Assembly (NCBI GenBank): GCA_910587345.1
Contig: CAJUKH010000020.1
Location: forward strand, 1-41,410
Reading direction: 5' to 3'
Length of the DNA stretch: 41,410 nucleotides
DNA from: an uncultured Oscillospiraceae bacterium
GTDB taxonomy: Bacteria > Bacillota > Clostridia > Oscillospirales > Oscillospiraceae
Shown piece after piece: positions 36,582 to 41,410 of the stretch; within the stretch, counting starts at the first letter, position 1, and every line of letters begins with the position of its first letter. The notes under the pieces are model-generated. The model saw only the letters and a list, made by a program, of their open reading frames with translations. It did not search any database and was not told the origin of the DNA. The translations under genes and the position numbers were made by a program.

Positions 36582-37915
36582 AGAAGAGCATTCAGCTTTC
36601 CGACCATTTTGATTACGGAACTCTGTTTCGTTTTACCTCTCCGTCCATGGTCATGATGGTTATCACCTCCATCTACTCGGTGGTGGACGGGCTTTTTGTG
36701 TCCAATTTTGTGGGGGATAAGGCTCTGGCGGCGGTGAACATTATCTATCCCCTTACCATGATCGCCGGAGCCCTGGGTTCTATGCTCAGCGCCGGAGGAA
36801 AGGCGGAGGTGGCCCGGACCATGGGCGCCGGGGAGACCGACAAAGCCCGGCAGTATTTTACCACCATCATGCTGGCGGTGGTGGGAACGGGCGCCCTTCT
36901 GGCGGCGGGGGGCATCCTCTTTCTGCGGCCGCTGGCCGCCCTTTTGGGGGCCAGTGAGCTTTTGATGGCGGACTGCCTGACCTATGGCCGCATCATGCTG
37001 GCGGGGCTGCCCATCTTTCTGCTTCAGGCCAGCTTTCAGAGCTTTCTGGTGGTGGCGGAGCGGCCCAAGATGGGGTTGGGGCTGTCCATTGGGGCCGGGG
37101 TCACCAATATGGTGCTGGACTATGTGTTTATCGGCATTTTGGGCTGGGGGGTGGCCGGCGCAGCGGCGGCCACGGTCTGCGGCTATGTGGTGGGAGGCAT
37201 TACCCCCCTTGTCTATTTCCTGCTGCCCAACAAAAGCCCCCTGCGGCTGGTGAAGACCCGGTTTTACGGGCGGATGCTGCTGAAAAGCTGCTCCAACGGC
37301 ATGGCGGAACTGATGAACAGCATTTCCTCCTCCCTGGTCACAGCCCTCTATAACCACAGCCTGATGGGACTGGTGGGGGAGGTGGGGGTGGCCGCCCTCA
37401 GCGTGATGGCCTATGTGGACTTTATCTTTGCCGCCACCTGTATCGGTTTCTCCATGGGAGTGGCCCCGGTGTTCAGCTATCAGCTGGGGTCGGGGAATGA
37501 GGAGGAGATGAAGAGCCTGTTTTCCAAGTGTATCCGCATCAATGTGATACTGGCGCTGGTGATGGCGGGGTCGGCTCAGCTGCTGACCCATACGCTGGCC
37601 CAGATCTTTGTGGGCTATGACCCGGAGCTGATGGCCATGACAGAGGCCGGGTTCCATATTTTTGCCCTGTCGTTTATTTTCAACGGCTTTAATATCTTTG
37701 GCTCCTCCTTCTTCGCCGCATTGGGGAATGGGAAGGTGGCTTCTATTTTGTCCTTCATGCGGACCTTCCTGCTGAAATGCGGGGCCATATTGCTGCTGCC
37801 TCTGGTCATCGGCCTGGACGGTATCTGGTGGGCCGTGGTGGTGGCCGAGGGGGTGGCAGCGGTGCTGACGCTGTATTTCCTGGTGACCAGACGGAAAAAG
37901 TACCACTACGCATAA
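36578..37915 (+). CDS. MATE family multidrug efflux transporter
   Basis: A 445-residue integral membrane protein with 12 predicted segments in two halves. The opening (SMVMMVITSIYSVVDGLFVS) and LAAVNIIYPLTMI match the MATE (NorM/DinF) family, which exports cationic drugs or toxins against Na+ or H+. It overlaps the MarR gene (ATGA), which suggests control by that regulator. A strong bidirectional terminator follows. Confidence 0.95.
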   Translation: MKKSIQLSDHFDYGTLFRFTSPSMVMMVITSIYSVVDGLFVSNFVGDKALAAVNIIYPLTMIAGALGSMLSAGGKAEVARTMGAGETDKARQYFTTIMLAVVGTGALLAAGGILFLRPLAALLGASELLMADCLTYGRIMLAGLPIFLLQASFQSFLVVAERPKMGLGLSIGAGVTNMVLDYVFIGILGWGVAGAAAATVCGYVVGGITPLVYFLLPNKSPLRLVKTRFYGRMLLKSCSNGMAELMNSISSSLVTALYNHSLMGLVGEVGVAALSVMAYVDFIFAATCIGFSMGVAPVFSYQLGSGNEEEMKSLFSKCIRINVILALVMAGSAQLLTHTLAQIFVGYDPELMAMTEAGFHIFALSFIFNGFNIFGSSFFAALGNGKVASILSFMRTFLLKCGAILLLPLVIGLDGIWWAVVVAEGVAAVLTLYFLVTRRKKYHYA

Positions 37916-37924
37916 AAGGAACGC

Positions 37925-37958
37925 AAAAAGCGGAGCAGCATTGCTGCTCCGCTTTTTT
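37925..37958. terminator. Bidirectional terminator between the MATE and sulfatase-like genes
   Basis: AAAAAGCGGAGCAGCA (37925-37940) and TGCTGCTCCGCTTTTT (37942-37957) form a 16-bp stem. The same GCGGAGCAGC arm recurs at 39442-39470. Confidence 0.92.
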
Positions 37959-37992
37959 GTTTGCGGCGAATTTGGTCCTTGGCAGTTCTCGG

Positions 37993-39294
37993 TCAGAGAG
38001 TTTCCCCGGACTGACCTTTCTGTATGCAGTCCTGAAGCGCTTTGGCGCAGGCAATGTAGTAATGTCTGCCATTTGCGCTGGTCTCATATTCTGCGATCCC
38101 CAGCAAAGCCTCCGCTTTTGTCAGCAAGGCCTTAGACGCTCCCGCACCCTTGGCCATCAGGATATCGCAGAGTTCCAGACACCACTGGTATTCTCTATCC
38201 TGAAGGGCGGCCTGGGCAGCGGAGAGGACCTTTTCACTTCCGCCCATCAGCGCCAGCAGCTTTTCCCCACGCTGTTTCGGCGTAAGGGGGTGCAGGTTGG
38301 CGGGGTTTCCGTCAAACCATCCCACATAGGCGGCGTAGATCTCCCGTACGGTCCACTCTACGCAGCCGTAAAACTCTCCCAGATAGGGGAGAGTCACATA
38401 TTCTTCCGGCAGACGGAGTTGAGCGGCGATCTGCTCCGGGGATTTACCCTGGTGGATAGCTGTCAGGGTCTCGGTGAGAAGATAGTCCAGCGCATCTCTG
38501 TAATTTTTCAGAGTTTCTTGAATCGCCTCATGCCCGATGACGGCCTCCGTATGTCCGGGCAGCAGACACTCTGCCGGATAGGAGCGGAGTACATCAAGAC
38601 TGTTGATCCATGAGGTGATGTTGCGGTATTCTCCGCCCCGGATGGCGTACAGATTGGGAAAACAGGCATAGTAATTGTCGCCGCAGCACAGGACCTTCTT
38701 TTCAGGGAGCCAAATCATGATGTGGTCGTCGGTTTCGCCGGGGAGGCGGACCAGCTCGATCTCCACCCCGTCAAATATCCGGGTGACCTTATCCTGCTCA
38801 TATATGGTAGTGGAAGGGAGGGGGGCACGCCGCTCCCCTCGACTGATCCCCTCCCGGGGGCCGCTGCCCTGGGAGATGGCCTCCTCATCGCTGAGGAAAT
38901 AGCCAAACTGCCGGATGGCACGCCGGTTCAGGACCTCCTGGAGCAGCGCTGACCGCTCCAGGGGCTGCTTCACCGGGGCAAAGGCGATGACCTCGGGCTT
39001 GCTCCCGGCAAAGGCCCCTGCGCCGCCGGTGTGGTCGGGGTGACTGTGGGTATAGAGGATGGTCTTAACTTCCTTGTTCGTATATTTTTGAATGATTTCA
39101 GACAGTTTTGTTCCCCGCTCCAGACTGTCCAGAGTGTCGATCAGAATGACCCCTGTTTCGCCTTCAATGAAAACGGCATTGCTCAGACCGAGGCCAAAGA
39201 CAAACCACACCCCGCCGGTGACCTGGACAACGGTCTCTTTGTCGAGCTTCTCAGAAAAATCCTGCAAGGCCTGCGCTCCGTTATTTACCAGCAT
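37993..39294 (-). CDS. Alkyl-sulfatase-type metallo-beta-lactamase-fold hydrolase
   Basis: A 433-residue protein. The zinc motif THSHPDHTGG lies near residue 82, with further family features VRLPGETDDHIMIWLPEKKV, CCGDNYYACFPNLYAIRGG and LLPGHTEAV. The segment EFYGCVEWTVREIYAAYVGWFDGN belongs to the alkyl-sulfatase dimerisation region (SdsA1/BDS1). It is shorter than SdsA1 (about 650) and ends with helical repeats, lacking an obvious SCP2-like C-terminal domain. No signal peptide is seen, so it acts in the cytosol. It may split sulfate esters such as alkyl sulfates, but the substrate is not certain. AAGGAG precedes the ATG. Confidence 0.85.
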   Translation of the reverse strand: MLVNNGAQALQDFSEKLDKETVVQVTGGVWFVFGLGLSNAVFIEGETGVILIDTLDSLERGTKLSEIIQKYTNKEVKTILYTHSHPDHTGGAGAFAGSKPEVIAFAPVKQPLERSALLQEVLNRRAIRQFGYFLSDEEAISQGSGPREGISRGERRAPLPSTTIYEQDKVTRIFDGVEIELVRLPGETDDHIMIWLPEKKVLCCGDNYYACFPNLYAIRGGEYRNITSWINSLDVLRSYPAECLLPGHTEAVIGHEAIQETLKNYRDALDYLLTETLTAIHQGKSPEQIAAQLRLPEEYVTLPYLGEFYGCVEWTVREIYAAYVGWFDGNPANLHPLTPKQRGEKLLALMGGSEKVLSAAQAALQDREYQWCLELCDILMAKGAGASKALLTKAEALLGIAEYETSANGRHYYIACAKALQDCIQKGQSGETL

Positions 39295-39441
39295 ACCGAT
39301 TCTCCTTTCATGGAGGAATACCCCAACTGGGGGAAGTTCTACCCATAGAATGGAACATTTGTTCTTGATTTAATACACAATGAACGGAAATGAAAGGCAA
39401 GAATATATTTTTATTCTGCCGGATGTCATTCGGGGAGGGAA

Positions 39442-39470
39442 AAGGCGGAGCAGCTTTGCTGCTCCGCCTT
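39442..39470 (-). terminator. Terminator of the TIGR04255 gene
   Basis: AAGGCGGAGCAGC (39442-39454) and GCTGCTCCGCCTT (39458-39470) form a 13-bp stem; on the minus strand TTTTCC follows. The rest of 39295-39535 shows nothing but a small CCCC/GGGG hairpin near the sulfatase-like start. Confidence 0.8.
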
Positions 39471-39535
39471 CTGTATGCCGTGTTAGTTCTTTGGTTCCCG
39501 TAGACCGGTTTCTGGGAAGCCGGCCTTTTTGCTGT

Positions 39536-40327
39536 TTACTTCAATTCCGCACCCATGGCTTCCTTCAGTTCCTGGGTGGCGGCAGCGTTAAAAAGACGGA
39601 CGGCGTAGTCGTGAAGCACGTCCAGGTCCCCGGCGATGCGCTGGGCGGGGATCTGCTTGTCCACCACAGAGAAATCCCCATCCAGAATGAACTTGGGTTC
39701 CGGGTCCTTCTTGCCGTCTCCCAGCAGGCCGGGACCGGCGTGCAGTTTCAGATGACGGCTTTCGCCCAGAGCAAGCTCCACGTCCAAAGCGCACTTGGTG
39801 GTCTGCTTTTCGTCCACGTCTGGCTCGGACAGCACCCCGATGAAGGGGGCGTTGATAAGGTCGTCCCACAGCTCTCCCTCCAGCCCCAGCCGCTTACGGG
39901 AGAAAGCGTTGACATAGCGAAGGCCGATACGCTCAAAAAAGGCGGGATGGTAGATCTGGATGAAGAGGGCCAGTACCTTGTCCAGTTTCTGGGCAAACTC
40001 CTCCCAGGAGGTGTAACCCAAAGTGGACAGGGCCACAAAGTTCTGGGTCAGGTTGATCTTCCACCGGCCGTCAGTGGAGATAAAGTTGTAGTTGGTGACG
40101 GGGGGCTGCCGCTCGATCTGGGGCTGTGGAGCATTGGGGTTGGTGATCTTAATGGGCTGCTGTTCCTGCCGGGCCACATACTGGGGAAACTCGTCCCGCA
40201 CCGCCTCCTGAAACTGGGCGGGGACGGTGGAGCCGATGGAGAGGATGGTGGGAAAACGGAGCTGGCAGATGACCTCGATAAGAGGGGAGTTGGCGTAGGA
40301 ATGACGGGTGTTATCGGAAAACAGCAT
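39536..40327 (-). CDS. TIGR04255 family protein, function unknown
   Basis: A 263-residue protein. The opening YANSPLIEVICQLRFPTI is the diagnostic motif of the TIGR04255 family, and the middle (AFFERIGLRYVNAF) fits it too. Family members are patchy across bacteria and often sit in variable islands, but no activity is known to me. It has its own promoter (TTGACT and TACAAT, 17 bases apart) and AAGGA before the ATG. No partner gene is evident: nrdG lies upstream on the same strand with a 75-base gap. Confidence 0.85.
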   Translation of the reverse strand: MLFSDNTRHSYANSPLIEVICQLRFPTILSIGSTVPAQFQEAVRDEFPQYVARQEQQPIKITNPNAPQPQIERQPPVTNYNFISTDGRWKINLTQNFVALSTLGYTSWEEFAQKLDKVLALFIQIYHPAFFERIGLRYVNAFSRKRLGLEGELWDDLINAPFIGVLSEPDVDEKQTTKCALDVELALGESRHLKLHAGPGLLGDGKKDPEPKFILDGDFSVVDKQIPAQRIAGDLDVLHDYAVRLFNAAATQELKEAMGAELK

Positions 40328-40360
40328 AGGAAGGACTCCTTTGTGAGTGATATGGCTTTA

Positions 40361-40389
40361 TTGTACCCGGATTTTGGAAAAAAGTCAAA
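40361..40389 (-). promoter_or_regulatory. Promoter of the TIGR04255 gene
   Basis: TTGACT (40384-40389, minus strand) and TACAAT (40361-40366) are separated by 17 bases. Confidence 0.75.
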
Positions 40390-40397
40390 GGAAACAC

Positions 40398-40922
40398 TCA
40401 GGGCTGCCAAAGGGCCACTTCTCCCGTTTTCAGGGTCTTTGGCACATCGATGAGCCGCTGGTTGGAAGAACCCCGGAAAAGAAGGGTGATATCATGCAGT
40501 TCCTCCACATAGGGGCCGTCCACCAGCACGTCTAAAAGAGAGAGAAACTCATCGGTGACCTCGCACCGGCAGCGGGAGGGTTCTTTGCCGGTGAGCTGCT
40601 CCCAGGTGAAGCCGGAGTAGCACCAGATGGATTTGTGGGGCTGCTCCTGCCGGAGACGGTGGAGGAAGGGGATAAGTCCCCGCTGGTTCTCCACCTCGCC
40701 CGGCTCGCCCCCCAGAAGGGTCAGGCCGGATACATAGTCGGGGGAAAGTTCCCGAAGCAGGTAGTCTTCGGTTGCCCAGGTGAAGGGCTCTCCGTAATCG
40801 AAATCCCAGGTCTCGGGCTGGAAGCAATTTTTGCAGTGGTTGCGGCAGCCGGAGACGAAGAGGGTCACCCGGACCCCGGTGCCGTTGGCGATGTCACGGG
40901 TTTTGATGGCGCTGTAGTTCAT
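40398..40922 (-). CDS. nrdG: Anaerobic ribonucleoside-triphosphate reductase activating protein
   Basis: About 174 residues, a radical-SAM enzyme that puts the glycyl radical on NrdD, needed for dNTP synthesis without oxygen. The [4Fe-4S] motif GCRNHCKNCFQPETW has the family's C-x3-C-x2-C spacing, and TLLGGEPGEVEN is the GGE SAM-binding motif. The ATG at 40922 is chosen because AAGGAG lies 7 bases upstream. NrdG genes usually follow nrdD directly; here repeat copy C lies immediately upstream, and no nrdD is seen in the remaining 490 bases. Confidence 0.95.
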   Translation of the reverse strand: MNYSAIKTRDIANGTGVRVTLFVSGCRNHCKNCFQPETWDFDYGEPFTWATEDYLLRELSPDYVSGLTLLGGEPGEVENQRGLIPFLHRLRQEQPHKSIWCYSGFTWEQLTGKEPSRCRCEVTDEFLSLLDVLVDGPYVEELHDITLLFRGSSNQRLIDVPKTLKTGEVALWQP

Positions 40923-41012
40923 GGGGATATCTCCTTTTTGTTGGTGTTTTTGGGGAAAGGGAATGTTTTCTTTTTGGAATTTTGGGGTCACAGGCCAGCC
41001 GTTGGGGGCAGG

Positions 41013-41045
41013 CTGTCTCTTGGCGGCTATGCCGCTTAGAGACAG
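41013..41045 (+). repeat. Two-step hairpin at the left edge of repeat copy C
   Basis: CTGTCTCT (41013-41020) pairs with AGAGACAG (41038-41045), and inside it GCGGC (41023-41027) pairs with GCCGC (41031-41035) around TAT. It lies about 90 bases upstream of nrdG, in its leader direction, next to the start of repeat copy C. Confidence 0.55.
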
Positions 41046-41088
41046 CTCGTACCCTGTGGGTGCTGTGCCGCCTCGGATGGGGCGTAAC

Positions 41089-41410
41089 CCTTGCGGGGAA
41101 AACCACTTTTTCTTTTGTAGGAGAGCGGGGTGTTTTTACCTTGCAGTTGGTTTTTGCCTGCCCGGCTGGGGCCAAAACCACTTTTTCTTTTGCACTGCAA
41201 AAGAAAAAGTGGTTCTGGACTCCGAAAAAGAAAAGGTGGACCGGTGGAAATGATTACGGGCTACGGTACAACCGCACAAAGCCCCAATCCTGCTTGGGTA
41301 TCCCTCGGGTGAAAGACCTTGGGGTGTCCTTCCTGTTTCCGGCGGCGTGGGTTTGAGCGACCCGTGGTCCCCCTTGCGCCACTGCCGTTGAGTGGGTGGA
41401 ATACCGCTCC
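41089..41410 (+). repeat. Dispersed noncoding repeat element, copy C (right part cut by window edge)
   Basis: Two blocks match copy B: 41168-41250 (like 10675-10757), including a 17-bp hairpin of CCACTTTTTCTTTTG with its complement, and 41303-41410 (like 10810-10916). Between them the sequence differs. A partial extra copy of the hairpin arm occurs at 41100-41117. The element continues past the window. As with copy B, it begins beyond the 5' end of a minus-strand gene (nrdG). No coding sequence was supported. Confidence 0.75.

Noticed and set aside
1..41410. CRISPR arrays, tRNA and rRNA genes, phage or integrase genes
   Set aside because: No regularly spaced direct repeats, no cloverleaf-like sequences and no integrase or structural phage proteins were seen on either strand.

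Overview
The window looks like a chromosomal segment of a GC-rich, spore-forming anaerobic Firmicute of the Clostridia, most like the Oscillospiraceae (Flavonifractor/Oscillibacter-type gut bacteria). The reasons are strong AGGAGG ribosome sites, near-consensus sigma-A promoters, a clostridial MOP flippase-mazG-hup-rqcP gene group, an anaerobic ribonucleotide reductase activase, a BspA-type leucine-rich-repeat surface protein and copper-amine-oxidase-type stalk domains. No phage, CRISPR array, tRNA or rRNA gene was seen.

Layout. 1-478: a noncoding repeat element (copy A). 485-4646: minus-strand operon of a YmdB phosphodiesterase and an SbcD/SbcC-like (YhaO/YhaN-like) pair. 4804-7163: two lipoproteins. 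7187-9236: htpG behind a perfect CIRCE heat-shock operator. 9473-14801: a conserved sporulation/housekeeping group (flippase, mazG, HU, rqcP) split by traX, two small genes and repeat copy B. 14910-15734: purine nucleoside phosphorylase. 15895-18879: methionine ABC transporter metNIQ. 18951-21205: an orphan peptide-type substrate-binding protein. 21314-23907: a stalk-domain secreted protein and a peroxiredoxin-like protein. 23983-25285: a decay zone with a broken TetR gene and a nitroreductase remnant. 25307-27658: the leucine-rich-repeat/transglutaminase protein. 27841-29970: a class V aminotransferase with an ornithine-cyclodeaminase-family protein. 30051-32581: a lipoprotein, rpsI-rplM and a TtcA-like tRNA thiolase. 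32733-35936: a TPR protein and the NAD salvage pair pncA-pncB. 36047-37915: marR and a MATE pump. 37993-40922: an alkyl-sulfatase-type metallo-beta-lactamase protein, a TIGR04255 protein and nrdG. 41089-41410: repeat copy C.

The most interesting signal is a pair of homologous leader cassettes, 2.3 kb apart, in front of metNIQ and of the orphan substrate-binding gene. Each has a TTGACA promoter with a 17-bp spacer, an almost identical ribosome-site region, a Met-rich mini-ORF (10 Met in 33 residues; 5 in 36), and then an intrinsic terminator with the same stem core. In the metNIQ cassette a segment inside the mini-ORF, just after the Met codons, can pair 10 of 12 bases with the 5' arm of the terminator. 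That is the arrangement expected for ribosome-stalling transcription attenuation responding to methionine. I know of no such described system in Firmicutes, where met genes usually use SAM riboswitches or T-boxes.

The second signal is the dispersed noncoding repeat A/B/C. Its blocks are up to 97% identical over about 106 bases, it has hairpins with a compensatory base change between copies, and at least one copy sits inside a normally contiguous gene group. It could be a mobile element or a large structured RNA.
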